Notes: generated from the letters alone by a model not told the origin. 64,000 nucleotides of DNA from SAR86 cluster bacterium (GCA_029268615.1 JAQWNM010000013.1:89438-153437); one strand, 5' to 3'. Positions 34,243 through 44,262 are shown, counted from the first letter of the stretch. Numbers and translations: made by a program.

Positions 34243-35430
34243 ATGGATTTAGAATACGGGCCGGAATACGACGATTTCAGAAATGAAGTTACATCTTTTA
34301 TCAAAGATAATGAAAATGTAAAAATTGTAGGGCCGGTAAGAAGCGAAAGTAGAGTTGCTTGGCAACAAAAATTAATTGATAACGGCTATTTTGCCAGATC
34401 CATACCTAAAGAATATGGAGGGTATGGAGGTGATATGGATATCATCAAGCTCAGAATTATTGCAGAAGAGTTTGCTAAATCACCCATCCCAAAACCTATG
34501 GGCGGCCAAGGAATTCAAATGCTAGTTCCAACTATATTGGAACTTGGGACAGAAGAACAAAAACAAGCCTATGTTCGCCCTACCCTAAGGGGAGACATGA
34601 TTTGGTGCCAAGGCTATTCAGAGCCAAATTCTGGAAGTGATTTAGCCAGCCTCCAGACTAAAGGAGAGCTTGATGGTTCTGAATGGGTTATAAACGGGCA
34701 AAAAATATGGACTAGCACGGCTCATCTTTCACAAATGTGTTTTATTCTTGTTAGAACTGAACCTGATGCACCTAAACATCAGGGCATTAGTTACCTTCTG
34801 ATGCCAATGGACACTCCTGGCATAGACAGAAGGCCAATTAAGCAGATGACTGGTGACTCTGACTTTAATGAATTGTTCCTCACAGATGTGCGCATCCCTG
34901 CAGCTAATATAATTGGTAAAAGAGGAGAAGGTTGGAAAGTTGCAAATGCAACTCTAGGACATGAAAGAGGTTCTTTGGCAGATCCTAACGCCACAATGAA
35001 CAGATTCAATTCTTTAGTCAATTTAATGAAAGGTGAAACAGTTGACGGAGAAAGAATAATAGATAAACCAGTCTTTAGAGACAGACTTTTAAAAATTCAA
35101 GGTAGGATTGTTGCTCAACAATCTAATTCATTAAGGATATTGTCCAGTCAAATTAATAAAGGCCAGGATACAAGTATGGCTAGATTCATAACAAAACTTC
35201 AAGGTACTGAGCTTAGACATGATCTAGAAGGTCTAGCTATTGATGCAATGGGAGAAATTGGCACACTTTATGAAGATAGCCCCCATCTTAGAGATAAGGG
35301 AGCTTGGCAAATGTCATATATGTATTTCCTTGGTTTAATCATAGGCGGAGGAACAAGTCAGATTCAGAAGAATATTATAAGTGAACGTGGCTTAGGAATG
35401 CCTAAAGAACCAAAAGTGCAAGGAGCATAG
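34243..35430 (+). CDS. Acyl-CoA dehydrogenase, probable alpha subunit of a heterotetramer
   Basis: A 395-residue acyl-CoA dehydrogenase. WCQGYSEPNSGSDLASLQTKG forms the flavin-binding beta-domain start, and ATLGHERG carries a glutamate at the position used by isovaleryl-CoA-type enzymes. The C-terminal GGGTSQIQKN has glycine in place of the catalytic glutamate of medium-chain enzymes. The next gene begins one base after the stop and encodes a second dehydrogenase subunit, the arrangement of alpha2beta2 enzymes such as those of steroid side-chain degradation. AGGA precedes ATG 34243. Confidence 0.9.
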   Translation: MDLEYGPEYDDFRNEVTSFIKDNENVKIVGPVRSESRVAWQQKLIDNGYFARSIPKEYGGYGGDMDIIKLRIIAEEFAKSPIPKPMGGQGIQMLVPTILELGTEEQKQAYVRPTLRGDMIWCQGYSEPNSGSDLASLQTKGELDGSEWVINGQKIWTSTAHLSQMCFILVRTEPDAPKHQGISYLLMPMDTPGIDRRPIKQMTGDSDFNELFLTDVRIPAANIIGKRGEGWKVANATLGHERGSLADPNATMNRFNSLVNLMKGETVDGERIIDKPVFRDRLLKIQGRIVAQQSNSLRILSSQINKGQDTSMARFITKLQGTELRHDLEGLAIDAMGEIGTLYEDSPHLRDKGAWQMSYMYFLGLIIGGGTSQIQKNIISERGLGMPKEPKVQGA

Positions 35431-35431
35431 T

Positions 35432-36544
35432 ATGTATTTTGGATTATCAGAAGAACAAAAAAGCTTAGAAGAAAGCATTACAAAATACTTAGAAGCTAGC
35501 GCCCCTCTGGAAACAATCAAAGCTATAGTAGATGGGGACGCGGAAAAGGCAAAAACTATTCATCAAGGATTGGTGGACTTAGGCATTAGCGGATTAATGG
35601 TACCTGAACTATATGGTGGGCTCGAGTTAGACACTCTCTTTGCAGCCGTTGTTTCTGGGGCTCTAGGAGCTGGGACGGCACCTAGTCCTTTCATAGGTGC
35701 GTATGTTATGGCTCCACTTGCATTATCCTTAGCAGGAAAAGATGATCAAAAAGATAATTGGTTGCCTAAAATTGCTGGAGGAGATGCTGTTATTGGCATA
35801 GGATTATCAGAGTATGTAGGTGCAAGAGAAGATGCAGGTGTTAATTTCTCTGAAGGTAAGATTTCAGGAAGATCACTTTTTGTTATAGACGGAAAAAATG
35901 CAGATGCATACATACTGGCTAATAAATCTGGTCAGCTTTTTTTAGTTGACGCAAATACAAAAGGTATCGAAGTTACTAACCTTACAACAGTTGATAAAAC
36001 CAGAGATTCTATTGAGCTTATTCTAAAAGATGTAAATGCTGAATTATTACCTGGTTCTGAAAAGGATCTTAGTACTACAAATAAAATGGTTGATACAGGT
36101 AGACTAATGCTTTCTGCTGATACGGTTGGAGCTTCTCAGATAATGCTTGATAAATCTGTAGCTTACTCTTTAGAAAGGAAACAATTTGGTAGAGCTATTG
36201 GATCTTTCCAAGCGGTGAAACATATGTGCGCTGAAATGACTGCAGAGTTAGAGCCTTGTCATTCTATGGTTTGGCATGCAGCACATTGTCAAGACAACAT
36301 CGAAGAAGAAGCAAGAGAAATGGCTTGTCATCTAAAAGCCCATGTAGCAGAAGTAGGACAACAAGTATCTAAAACTTCTATTGAAGTCCATGGAGGTATG
36401 GGATTTACTGATGAAATGGGATTGCATTATTGGTTTAAGCGCATTGGGTTAAATAGACAGCTTTTAGGATCTCCTGAACTAGTAAGAGAAGAAGTTGCAA
36501 AGCTCCAAGGATTCGATCAAATACTGATAAAAAAAGATAACTAA
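35432..36544 (+). CDS. Acyl-CoA dehydrogenase, probable beta subunit
   Basis: A 370-residue acyl-CoA dehydrogenase-fold protein, divergent from the first and lacking a clear catalytic glutamate. Visible segments are MYFGLSEEQKSLEESI, RKQFGRAIGSFQAVKHMCAEM and VHGGMGFTDEMGLHYWFKR. The central domain is shorter than usual, as in the non-catalytic partners of heteromeric dehydrogenases that hold FAD at a shared interface. It starts one base after the upstream stop. The pair most likely forms one enzyme acting on a bulky acyl-CoA. Confidence 0.88.
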   Translation: MYFGLSEEQKSLEESITKYLEASAPLETIKAIVDGDAEKAKTIHQGLVDLGISGLMVPELYGGLELDTLFAAVVSGALGAGTAPSPFIGAYVMAPLALSLAGKDDQKDNWLPKIAGGDAVIGIGLSEYVGAREDAGVNFSEGKISGRSLFVIDGKNADAYILANKSGQLFLVDANTKGIEVTNLTTVDKTRDSIELILKDVNAELLPGSEKDLSTTNKMVDTGRLMLSADTVGASQIMLDKSVAYSLERKQFGRAIGSFQAVKHMCAEMTAELEPCHSMVWHAAHCQDNIEEEAREMACHLKAHVAEVGQQVSKTSIEVHGGMGFTDEMGLHYWFKRIGLNRQLLGSPELVREEVAKLQGFDQILIKKDN

Positions 36545-36589
36545 AAAGTATGCGTCTGATCACGAACTTCCAAAACTGTTGAACTAAAA

Positions 36590-37732
36590 ATGAAAAACCC
36601 ATTCTATAACGAAGAACGAAAGTCTTTCCAAGAGATGGTTGCCAGATTTATGGAAACTGAAATTTGGCCAAACGTTGATAAATGGGACGAACAAGGATCT
36701 TATCCACACGAAATAAATGAAAAGGTTTGTGCACTTGGTGTTTTTGGTTTTGGTATTGAAGAACAGTATGGTGGACTTGGCTTTGATGACCAGTTTATGC
36801 GTAAAGCTTCATCTTTTGAAATGGGACGCTCAAGTGCTGGAGGCTTGTTTGCCAGCATAGGTTCTAGAAGCATAATGCTCAAGCCTCTTGTGGAGTTGGC
36901 CAATGAAGAAATTAAGTCTCGATCTCTGCCTGAACTTTTATCAGGAAGGAAAGGTGGAGCCCTAGGGATAACAGAACCTGGAGGAGGGTCAGACGTAGCA
37001 AGAATAAAAACAACAGCCCGAAAAGAAGGGGGAGAATGGATTCTGAATGGTCAAAAAATGTTTATTACGGGCGGAATACAGGCTTCATTTTTTGTCGTTG
37101 GAGCTAGAACTGGAGGAGAAGGACTAGGTGGAATATCTCTTTTCTTCGTAGATGCGGGAACTCCTGGTTTTAAAAGAACTCCTATTGATAAGAAAATGGG
37201 TTGGTGGACATCTGACACCGCAGTTTTATATTTTGATGAGTGCAAAATTCCTGAATCAAATCTGATGGGTGAAAAAAACAAAGGTTTTTATGCCATTATG
37301 GATAACTTTAATTACGAGCGTTATATGATGGGAGCTCAAATGCTAGGCATGTCTCAACGTTGTTTTGAAGAATGCGTAAGTTACGCTAAAGAAAGAAATA
37401 CATTTGGTAAAGCTTTAATTGAACATCAGGTTATTAGACATAAGCTTGCTGATATGTCTGCAAAGATAGATGCCATGGATGCATACCTTAATCAAGTAGC
37501 TCAACTAATAAATGATGGCGAAAAACCAGTAGCTGAAATAAGTAAGATAAAATTCTTTTGTTCAGAGTGTTTAGAATCGATTGCAAGTGAAGCCATGCAA
37601 ATCTTAGGAGGTGCAGGATACTTGAGAGGAAATCCTATTGAACGCATATATAGGGAGGTTAAGGTTATGGCTATAGGAGGAGGATCTAAAGAAATTATGC
37701 GTGACTTGACTGTAAAGCAAATGGGACTGTAA
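36590..37732 (+). CDS. Acyl-CoA dehydrogenase
   Basis: A 380-residue, full-length acyl-CoA dehydrogenase. GITEPGGGSDVARIKTTA is the substrate-side flavin loop, RNTFGKALIEHQVIRHKLADM the FAD-binding helix segment, and QILGGAGYLRGNPIERIYREVK the C-terminal signature. A glutamate in NFNYERYMMG sits where isovaleryl-type enzymes have their base, while the C-terminal position is AIGGGSKE. It follows the heteromeric pair by 45 bases with no obvious terminator, and no clear ribosome site is seen before ATG 36590. The substrate is unknown. Confidence 0.92.
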   Translation: MKNPFYNEERKSFQEMVARFMETEIWPNVDKWDEQGSYPHEINEKVCALGVFGFGIEEQYGGLGFDDQFMRKASSFEMGRSSAGGLFASIGSRSIMLKPLVELANEEIKSRSLPELLSGRKGGALGITEPGGGSDVARIKTTARKEGGEWILNGQKMFITGGIQASFFVVGARTGGEGLGGISLFFVDAGTPGFKRTPIDKKMGWWTSDTAVLYFDECKIPESNLMGEKNKGFYAIMDNFNYERYMMGAQMLGMSQRCFEECVSYAKERNTFGKALIEHQVIRHKLADMSAKIDAMDAYLNQVAQLINDGEKPVAEISKIKFFCSECLESIASEAMQILGGAGYLRGNPIERIYREVKVMAIGGGSKEIMRDLTVKQMGL

Positions 37733-37737
37733 ATAAG

Positions 37738-38772
37738 TTATAAAGAATAAACTTTTTTTGCAGTCTCAAAGAATAAGTCACGTACCTCGAGATCAGAGAA
37801 TATCTGAGTCATCTTTTTAAAACTATTCCAGAGAACTAAATAAGACATAGATTGTTTATCAACTGGAAAATTACTTTCAAACATGCATCTATCAGGGCCA
37901 AATTCATTTATTGCGTGCAAATAATAGGGGCTATGCAATTTAACCACTTCATCTGAAGAAATAGGTATATCTCTTTTATGCCAGTCCCAACCATTAATAG
38001 GCATAGCCAAGCCGCCTAACTTCATGAAAACATTCCTACATAATGATAATTCAGAAATATCATCTTTCCATTTATGAAAGATTACTTCTTTCTTATTTGA
38101 ATAAGGACCTATTCCTAAAGGGCCCCCAAAATGATCATGGATAATTATTAAATCAGGAAAATTATTTGCCAGAATTATTAATTCTTGTATCTGGTTATGA
38201 TAATGCCATGCATCAAAAGTTAAATTTAGGGATGATAATTCTTCAATCCCTTTTTGAAATTTATCATTTAAATAAATATGCTCTATAGGATTGGTATGAG
38301 AATTTCTTATTTTATCACTTTTATCCCAACCAGCTGCATGACGAATTCCTTTAAATAAACCCTTCCCTTTTTCTTGATGTGCTTCTAAAACTTCTTTGAC
38401 TGAACTTCCTAACATCATATCAGCATAACTAACAATACCGCATATCTGGGATTTATTTTGATCCAGACATGCATCTTTAGCTACCGAAACTACAAATTCT
38501 GTTTCGCCTACAGGCATCATCTCTGCTGGTCCATCTTTATAGTAACCTTGTCCGCATTCTACAAAAACTGTTTTGACAATTCGATGGCCTGCTTGAGTAT
38601 CATCCCAAAGATCTTCTAACAAGTATCTATTATATAGATCTTCTGACTTAGCCTCTGTATTAGATGGCCATAAATGATGGTGCGGATCTATAATAGAGAT
38701 TTCAGGAAGAAATACCTCTTCTTCTGCTAAACCCAACCATTTACTTAGGTGCTTATTGTGTTTACTAGGCAT
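37738..38772 (-). CDS. Amidohydrolase-2 family protein (lactonase-like)
   Basis: A 344-residue metal-dependent hydrolase of the amidohydrolase-2 type, related to fuconolactonase and 2-pyrone-4,6-dicarboxylate hydrolase. IIDPHHHLWPS near residue 26 gives the HxH metal ligands, IVIHDHFGG the next histidine, and MFESNFPVDK is the typical late motif with a conserved Asp. Its 3' end lies only five bases from the convergent dehydrogenase stop. It probably opens a lactone or decarboxylates a ring product in one of the nearby catabolic pathways; this is inference. Confidence 0.87.
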   Translation of the reverse strand: MPSKHNKHLSKWLGLAEEEVFLPEISIIDPHHHLWPSNTEAKSEDLYNRYLLEDLWDDTQAGHRIVKTVFVECGQGYYKDGPAEMMPVGETEFVVSVAKDACLDQNKSQICGIVSYADMMLGSSVKEVLEAHQEKGKGLFKGIRHAAGWDKSDKIRNSHTNPIEHIYLNDKFQKGIEELSSLNLTFDAWHYHNQIQELIILANNFPDLIIIHDHFGGPLGIGPYSNKKEVIFHKWKDDISELSLCRNVFMKLGGLAMPINGWDWHKRDIPISSDEVVKLHSPYYLHAINEFGPDRCMFESNFPVDKQSMSYLVLWNSFKKMTQIFSDLEVRDLFFETAKKVYSL

Positions 38773-38847
38773 AATAAACGATATTCTAATTCATTATTTA
38801 ATGATTTAAATTGTTTTTCAAGGTAACCTGTAAAAGGAGTGATAACA

Positions 38848-40185
38848 TTGAAGTTAAAAAAATCTATACTTTTCTACTACTCATTGATGGAGTTTCCTAT
38901 AAATATAGCTCTCTTTCCGGTAGTTGTATTCATACCCAAGTATTACACTGGGGACCTAGGATTATCATTAGTTATTGTCGCTAATATTATTTTAGGTGTA
39001 AGAATATTTGATGTCTTTACAGACCCCCTCTGCGGATTTTTAAATGATAAAACGGTGACCAGGTGGGGTAGAAGAAAACCTTGGATTGCCCTTGCTACGC
39101 CCTTGATGATGCTGAGTATTTATATGCTTTTCTTGCCACCAGATGATGCAGGTGCATTGCACTTATTTACTTGGATGATGCTCCTATCATTAGCAACAAC
39201 AATGATAATTATTCCCTATTATGCATGGGGTTCAGAACTCTCTCCTGATTATAATGAAAGAACAAAAATAACTGGCTGGAGAGCAATGGCAGGTGCTTTA
39301 GGTAGCTTAAGTGCTCAACTAATACCTTCTTTTGCTCTGTTTATCTGGGGTATAGGAGGAAGTGGAAATGTACTAAACCTTGTAGGAACAGCTATGGTAA
39401 TTTTAATGCCTATCTGTGCGATACTCACAATAAGTTTTGTACCTGAAAGTAAGAGCTATGTCAGATCATCTATTTCTCCTATTAAAGGAATGAAATTAAT
39501 GGCAGAAAATAAACCTTTTCAAAGATTGATTATTGCTTTCATGATAGGAGGAATTGCTGCATCTATTACTACACCTTTATATCTTTTTTTTATAACCTAT
39601 GTATTAGATGCCGAAGATATGGCAATTTATATGCTGACGGTATTTTATTTAAGTAGCATTGCAGCTGTTCCTTTCTGGGTCTGGCTATCCACTCACATAG
39701 GAAAGCATCGATCATATGTATTTGGACTCTCACTAATTGCATTAGCACACCCTTTTTATTTACTATTAGGTGAAGGTGACTTTTGGTGGATGCTTCCTAT
39801 AACTGTTATTACAGGTTTTTCAGCTGGTTCCTTTTACTCTTTACCAAACTCAATGAAAGCTGATGTCATTGATTTAGATACACTCAAGAGCGGTGAAAAT
39901 AGATCAGCAATTTTCTTTTCTACCTGGTCTTTTACTTTAAAAATGACTGGCTCTTTGGGTACTTGGATTGCCCTTACCTCATTAGCCTGGGTAGGATTTG
40001 ATGCTAGCCCTAATGGATACAATGATCCAGATCAGCTCTTTGGATTAAGATTATTATTTTCAACAATACCTTCAGTGTTCTATTTTATAGCTATGGCAAT
40101 AATCTGGAATTATCCAATAACCGAAGCTAAACATATAGAAATGAGAGAAGAATTGGAAACAAGAAATCTTTCAAGATCTAACTAA
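38848..40185 (+). CDS. GPH-type MFS sugar/cation symporter
   Basis: A 445-residue transporter of the MelB/GPH (MFS_2) group with about twelve membrane segments. The cytoplasmic motif DVFTDPLCGFLNDKTVTRWGRRKPW is diagnostic, as are YYAWGSELSPDYNERTKITGWR and LPNSMKADVIDLDTLKSGENR. I use TTG 38848, eight bases after GGAG (38836-38839); the GTG at 38839 overlaps that ribosome site and is unlikely. Substrates in this family are usually glycosides or steroids-like conjugates with Na+ or H+. The gene stands alone, divergent from the amidohydrolase. Confidence 0.88.
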   Translation: MKLKKSILFYYSLMEFPINIALFPVVVFIPKYYTGDLGLSLVIVANIILGVRIFDVFTDPLCGFLNDKTVTRWGRRKPWIALATPLMMLSIYMLFLPPDDAGALHLFTWMMLLSLATTMIIIPYYAWGSELSPDYNERTKITGWRAMAGALGSLSAQLIPSFALFIWGIGGSGNVLNLVGTAMVILMPICAILTISFVPESKSYVRSSISPIKGMKLMAENKPFQRLIIAFMIGGIAASITTPLYLFFITYVLDAEDMAIYMLTVFYLSSIAAVPFWVWLSTHIGKHRSYVFGLSLIALAHPFYLLLGEGDFWWMLPITVITGFSAGSFYSLPNSMKADVIDLDTLKSGENRSAIFFSTWSFTLKMTGSLGTWIALTSLAWVGFDASPNGYNDPDQLFGLRLLFSTIPSVFYFIAMAIIWNYPITEAKHIEMREELETRNLSRSN

Positions 40186-40188
40186 TGT

Positions 40189-40566
40189 TTAGTCTAAATG
40201 GTAAAATACTAATTTATTGCCGTCTAAGTCTCTAAAATAGGCTCCATAAAAGCCTCCACCTCTTGGACCTGGAGGCCCCTCATCTACACCTCCTAATGAC
40301 AAAGCTAGAACATATAGTTCATCAACTTTATCTGCTGAACTAACAGGTAATCCTATCATGGTACCGTTCCCTACTGTCGCAGAAGAACCATCGTAAGGAT
40401 TTGTGACAGCGAATAAGTACGTTTTATTCAACGCCCAGCAATTCATTTGATCATTAGAGAAGAATTGCTCTGCACCCAATTTCTTCATTATAGGATCATA
40501 GAACTCTATAGCTTTCGATTTATCATTAGTTCCTAATGTTGCATAACCTATAAGTGAATCTGTCAT
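40189..40566 (-). CDS. Single-domain glyoxalase/VOC protein
   Basis: A 125-residue VOC protein. It opens LIGYATLGTNDKSKAIEFYD and ends YGAYFRDLDGNKLVFYH, both typical of the glyoxalase-like group in which the metal ligands may be lost. The gene is convergent with the transporter gene, three bases apart, and followed upstream by the small DUF4345 gene. Its role is unknown; many such proteins are binding or resistance proteins rather than enzymes. Confidence 0.85.
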   Translation of the reverse strand: MTDSLIGYATLGTNDKSKAIEFYDPIMKKLGAEQFFSNDQMNCWALNKTYLFAVTNPYDGSSATVGNGTMIGLPVSSADKVDELYVLALSLGGVDEGPPGPRGGGFYGAYFRDLDGNKLVFYHLD

Positions 40567-40577
40567 ATTTATATACT

Positions 40578-40964
40578 TTATTTAATTAAAGATCTTAATC
40601 TCCAAAACGCTAATAAGAATCCAATTAATTCTACAGATACTATAATTACAATTAACTTACTTGGATAACCATCCATAAAAAAACTAACGACTCTTCCAAA
40701 AGCATAACTACCGCAAACTAAGATGAGAATAGAATAGGTAATCTTGAGTAATTTTTGATTATAAATAGAGAAAAAAGATAAAATACCAAGAGCAATAAAA
40801 AAAGAATAATTAGCTCTTATCTCACTATATGAAACTAACTCATTAAGAGTAAAAGAAACAAGACTTGCTGCATATACAGGATTTAACAAGCCCATTAAAC
40901 CGAAACCTAAGTACTGAAAACCAAAAAAAAGTAAAACCAGGTTATCCATTAATGATTTATTCAT
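40578..40964 (-). CDS. DUF4345-like four-helix membrane protein
   Basis: A 128-residue membrane protein with four hydrophobic helices. The first loop carries LVSYSEIRANYSFFIALGILSF, which fits the DUF4345 signature SEIRAxYGG. The start ATG overlaps the TGA stop of the small DUF2256 gene (ATGA), so the two are translated together, and the VOC gene follows 11 bases later. No function is known for the family. Confidence 0.75.
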   Translation of the reverse strand: MNKSLMDNLVLLFFGFQYLGFGLMGLLNPVYAASLVSFTLNELVSYSEIRANYSFFIALGILSFFSIYNQKLLKITYSILILVCGSYAFGRVVSFFMDGYPSKLIVIIVSVELIGFLLAFWRLRSLIK

Positions 40965-41107
40965 ATTCTTTCTTTATTATTAGATTTCTTACATCTTAAA
41001 CTACAAAATTTTATACTTTCCCAATCTCTCTTCCATTTCTTTCGCCAACTAAAACTTTTGAGACAATTTTGACAAGTTTTAGTAGGCAAAAGAAGTTTAT
41101 TATGAAT
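40961..41107 (-). CDS. DUF2256 small zinc-ribbon protein with non-standard start
   Basis: A 48-residue protein with the DUF2256 signature LPTKTCQNCLKSFSWRKKW, then KRDWESIKFCSLRCKK. The four cysteines in two CxxC pairs should bind zinc. It has no ATG, GTG or TTG at a family-like N-terminus. AGAGGA (forward-strand 41112-41117) precedes an ATT codon at 41105-41107, which would give (M)HNKLLLPTKTC, the length of homologs. The only in-frame standard start is TTG 41087-41089, giving MPTKTC without a ribosome site. The stop overlaps the DUF4345 start. Confidence 0.7.
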   Translation of the reverse strand: MHNKLLLPTKTCQNCLKSFSWRKKWKRDWESIKFCSLRCKKSNNKERI

Positions 41108-41122
41108 ATTAATTCCTCTAAG

Positions 41123-43288
41123 TTAGGATTTAAATTTTAATCTACTTGAATGAAGAATCGGTTCAGTATATCCACTTGGTTGATTTCTTCCTTCCAAGGC
41201 TAAATCGCATGCAGCTAAAAATGCTATACCATTATAACCAGGTGCCATATTTGTATAAGAAGAATCTCCAGAATTTTGCTCATCAACAACTAACGCCATT
41301 CTTTTCATACTCTCAATGACTTGGTCTTTAGTACATAAATCATGATACAACCAATTCGCTATATGCTGACTAGAGATTCTGCATGTCGCTCTATCTTCCA
41401 TTAAGCCAATATTATTAATATCTGGAACTTTAGAACAGCCAACTCCGCTATCAATCCATCTAACTGCATAACCTAATATTCCTTGCGAGTTATTATCAAG
41501 CTCCAATTGGATCTGCTCGCCTGTCAAAGAGTTTTTATTTTCAATAATGGGGATAGTTAATATATCATCTAGCTTTGCTTTTTCTCTCTTAGCCAACTTA
41601 TCTTGTTGGCTACTAACTGATATTTTATGGTAGTGCAAAGCGTGTAAAGTTGCAGCTGTTGGAGATGGAACCCAAGCACAATTTGCTCCGGCCATTGGAT
41701 GCATAGTTTTCGTTTCATACATAGCAAGCATTTCATCTGGCATAGCCCACATCCCCTTACCTATTTGAGCTTTATTCTTAAAGCCAGATTGTAAGCCAGT
41801 ATCTACATTCCAGTCTTCATAAGCTAAAATCCAAGGCTGCTGCTTCATTAAAGCCTTAGGTATCATAGGCCCTGCCTCCATACTAGTGTGAATTTCATCT
41901 CCTGTCCTATCTAAGAAACCAGTATTGATAAAAATTACCCTTTCTTTTGCTACTCTTATACATTCCTTAAGATTTACAGTAGTCCTTCTCTCTTCATCCA
42001 TAATACCAATTTTTACAGTTAATGGTTTTAGACCCAAAGACTCTTCTATGGCACTAAAAAGTTCGCATGTAAATTGAACTTCTTCTGGACCATGCATTTT
42101 TGGTTTTACTATATAAACACTTCCTGTTTTTGAATTGATAAAACCACTATCTCCCTTGAGATCATGCATAGCAATACATATTGTAAACATAGCATCTAGT
42201 ATTCCTTCTGGCACTTCTTGATTATTTTTATCTAGAATTGCCGGATTTGTCATCAGGTGTCCAACATTTCTAACTAGCATCAGACTTCTCCCTGGCAAAG
42301 AAAATTCCTTACCAGAGCCGTCAAAATAAAGTCTATCTTTGTTTAGGCTTCTTGTTAGTTCTGAATTATCTTTCGTAAAAGTCTCTTTCAAATTACCTTT
42401 CATCAGCCCTAGCCAATTTCTATAAACTACTACTTTGTCTTCAGCATCAACAGCTGCTACTGAATCTTCACAGTCTTGTATTGTTGTAACAGCTGATTCA
42501 ACAAGAATATCTTTTATGTGAGCTATGTCATCCTTACCTATCGAGTCTTCTTGATCAATTTGAATCTCTATATGTAGATTATTATTTTTTAATAATATAC
42601 CCTCTGGATTTTCTGCTGCACCCTTAAATCCTATAAACTGATTACCGTCAACTAAAGAGACTTTTGATTGGTCGAGTAAAGAAATTTCAAGAGCTCCTTG
42701 ATTCAGGCTAAAAGAGGTGACATCTTGGTAAGATCCACTTTTTAAAGGAAAAGAAGAATCTAAAAAATTCTTAGAGAATTCAATGACTTTATCACCTCTT
42801 TTTTTATTATAAGCTCCTCCTCTTTGAGATCCATCCTCTTCTGATATAACATCCGTTCCATACAATGCATCATATAAACTTCCCCACCTAGCATTTGCTG
42901 CATTCAAAGAGAATCTTGCATTCATTACTGGGACTACTAATTGCGGTCCTGCAATTCCTTTAATTTCTTGATCAACATTAGATGTAGTTATTTCAAAATC
43001 ATCCCCCTCCTCTACAAGGTAATTAATCTCTTTTAAAAAGTCTTTATATTCACCAAGTTTAAAGGGATCATCCCTTCTTTTGATATGCCACTGATCTATC
43101 TGAGACTGAAGCTCTTCTCTTTTATTTAAAAGAATCTTATTTTGATCTGAAAATCTATTTAATATGGATTCAAACGAAGACCAAAAAGAACCTGGGTCAA
43201 TGTCTATACCTGGTGTAATTTCCTCTCTTAATAATGTATCTAATTCTTTAGCTACTTGTAATTCACCACATTGAATTCTTTCGGTCAT
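41123..43288 (-). CDS. glcB: Malate synthase G
   Basis: A 721-residue malate synthase G, joining glyoxylate and acetyl-CoA to malate. It matches the length of E. coli GlcB. Segments include [41 protein letters not shown] and [19 protein letters not shown], all family-typical. I chose ATG 43288 with GGGAG before it rather than TTG 43300. It lies downstream of tRNA-Gly on the same strand. Together with carbon catabolism genes around it, it suggests growth on two-carbon units or glyoxylate from purine, glycolate or hydantoin breakdown. Confidence 0.96.
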   Translation of the reverse strand: MTERIQCGELQVAKELDTLLREEITPGIDIDPGSFWSSFESILNRFSDQNKILLNKREELQSQIDQWHIKRRDDPFKLGEYKDFLKEINYLVEEGDDFEITTSNVDQEIKGIAGPQLVVPVMNARFSLNAANARWGSLYDALYGTDVISEEDGSQRGGAYNKKRGDKVIEFSKNFLDSSFPLKSGSYQDVTSFSLNQGALEISLLDQSKVSLVDGNQFIGFKGAAENPEGILLKNNNLHIEIQIDQEDSIGKDDIAHIKDILVESAVTTIQDCEDSVAAVDAEDKVVVYRNWLGLMKGNLKETFTKDNSELTRSLNKDRLYFDGSGKEFSLPGRSLMLVRNVGHLMTNPAILDKNNQEVPEGILDAMFTICIAMHDLKGDSGFINSKTGSVYIVKPKMHGPEEVQFTCELFSAIEESLGLKPLTVKIGIMDEERRTTVNLKECIRVAKERVIFINTGFLDRTGDEIHTSMEAGPMIPKALMKQQPWILAYEDWNVDTGLQSGFKNKAQIGKGMWAMPDEMLAMYETKTMHPMAGANCAWVPSPTAATLHALHYHKISVSSQQDKLAKREKAKLDDILTIPIIENKNSLTGEQIQLELDNNSQGILGYAVRWIDSGVGCSKVPDINNIGLMEDRATCRISSQHIANWLYHDLCTKDQVIESMKRMALVVDEQNSGDSSYTNMAPGYNGIAFLAACDLALEGRNQPSGYTEPILHSSRLKFKS

Positions 43289-43318
43289 CTTTTCTCCCAA
43301 ATTAAAAATTTAAAGAAA

Positions 43319-43394
43319 TGGAGCGGGAAACCGGGTTCGAACCGGCGACCTTAACGTTGGCAACGTTACGCTCTACCAGCTGAGCTATTCCCGC
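43319..43394 (-). tRNA. tRNA-Gly (GCC)
   Basis: 76 bases on the minus strand folding as a tRNA. The acceptor arm pairs GCGGGAA (5' end at 43394) with TTCCCGC, followed by T and an encoded CCA at 43319-43321. The anticodon loop TGCCAAC gives anticodon GCC, reading GGC and GGT glycine codons. The T arm carries GGTTCGAACC. It lies 30 bases upstream of the malate synthase gene. Confidence 0.95.
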
Positions 43395-43662
43395 CTATCT
43401 TTGTCGTGAGAGAATTATATCTGATTTTAATTTTTTTTTAGAAAATCTTTTTTACGTAAATAATCTTCATTTTTCTTGATCATAAATGAGTACTTTTGTA
43501 ACCACCGAAGGGGATAAATATTTTTACCAGAGAAAGGAATAAGTAGTGCTAAATAATTGAACTCCTTCTAAATAATTAAAATAAAAATTGAATATTTTTA
43601 AGATCTTAACTATCTGTTAATAATAACCTTTAAGACTTCTTTTTATCTCTACTTAGAGAATA

Positions 43663-44250
43663 TTAAGTAATTAAGCTCATTGTCTTATCGTAATTTAATA
43701 CGTCAGCATATTTTAAATCTAAATCTTTTAAATTACCGATATGCGCTGAAATATTTCTATCATTGACAGCATCCTCAACTACTATCACTGATAAATTATG
43801 TTGTAGGCCATCAACTGCTGTTGCTCGCACACATCCACTAGTGGTTAAACCTGTTACAACGATTGAATCAACTTCTTGTTCAAGAAGATCCTTATATAAG
43901 TTTGTTTCAAAAAAACCACTTGCAAACTTTTTTTCTATTATGGTTTCAGATGTCAGAGGAGATAGTTCTGGATGAATTTTAATCCATTCTGAATCAGGTA
44001 CTAAAATATCTAAATCAGGCAACCTCTTTCTAAAGATATGAGCTTCTTTATCCTCTCTATAAACAGTAGTTATATAGAATATAGGTAGTCCTTTTTTTCT
44101 AAAAGATCCAATAATTTTCTTGTTCACTGAAATTGTATCGTTGCATTCAAAGCCTAAGGGACTTGAAGGGTCTGTAAAAGCGAGCGACATATCCACAACA
44201 ATAAGAGCAGGCGTTAGTCCTATTCCTAGATTCTTGACCGGCAGATCCAT
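43663..44250 (-). CDS. Isochorismatase-family cysteine hydrolase, N-carbamoylsarcosine amidase-like
   Basis: A 195-residue cysteine hydrolase with the family catalytic triad D20 (ALIVVDMSLAF), K108 (EKKFASGFFETNL) and C140 (TGLTTSGCVRATAVD). That last motif is the one of N-carbamoylsarcosine amidase and related amidases. The gene follows HyuB by 12 bases. With HyuA and HyuB upstream it fits N-methylhydantoin or hydantoin breakdown: ring opening by the ATP-dependent HyuA/B enzyme, then decarbamoylation to sarcosine or an amino acid. The exact hydantoin is not known. Confidence 0.88.
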   Translation of the reverse strand: MDLPVKNLGIGLTPALIVVDMSLAFTDPSSPLGFECNDTISVNKKIIGSFRKKGLPIFYITTVYREDKEAHIFRKRLPDLDILVPDSEWIKIHPELSPLTSETIIEKKFASGFFETNLYKDLLEQEVDSIVVTGLTTSGCVRATAVDGLQHNLSVIVVEDAVNDRNISAHIGNLKDLDLKYADVLNYDKTMSLIT

Positions 44251-44262
44251 AAATTAATAATT

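Noticed and set aside
43395..43560. Minus-strand open frame of about 55 codons (contains IPFSGKNIYPLRWLQKYSF) between the cysteine hydrolase and tRNA-Gly
   Set aside because: No ATG, GTG or TTG near its start despite an AAGGAG upstream, an A-rich low-complexity end, and its stop abuts the tRNA. It could be a decayed gene, but support is too thin.
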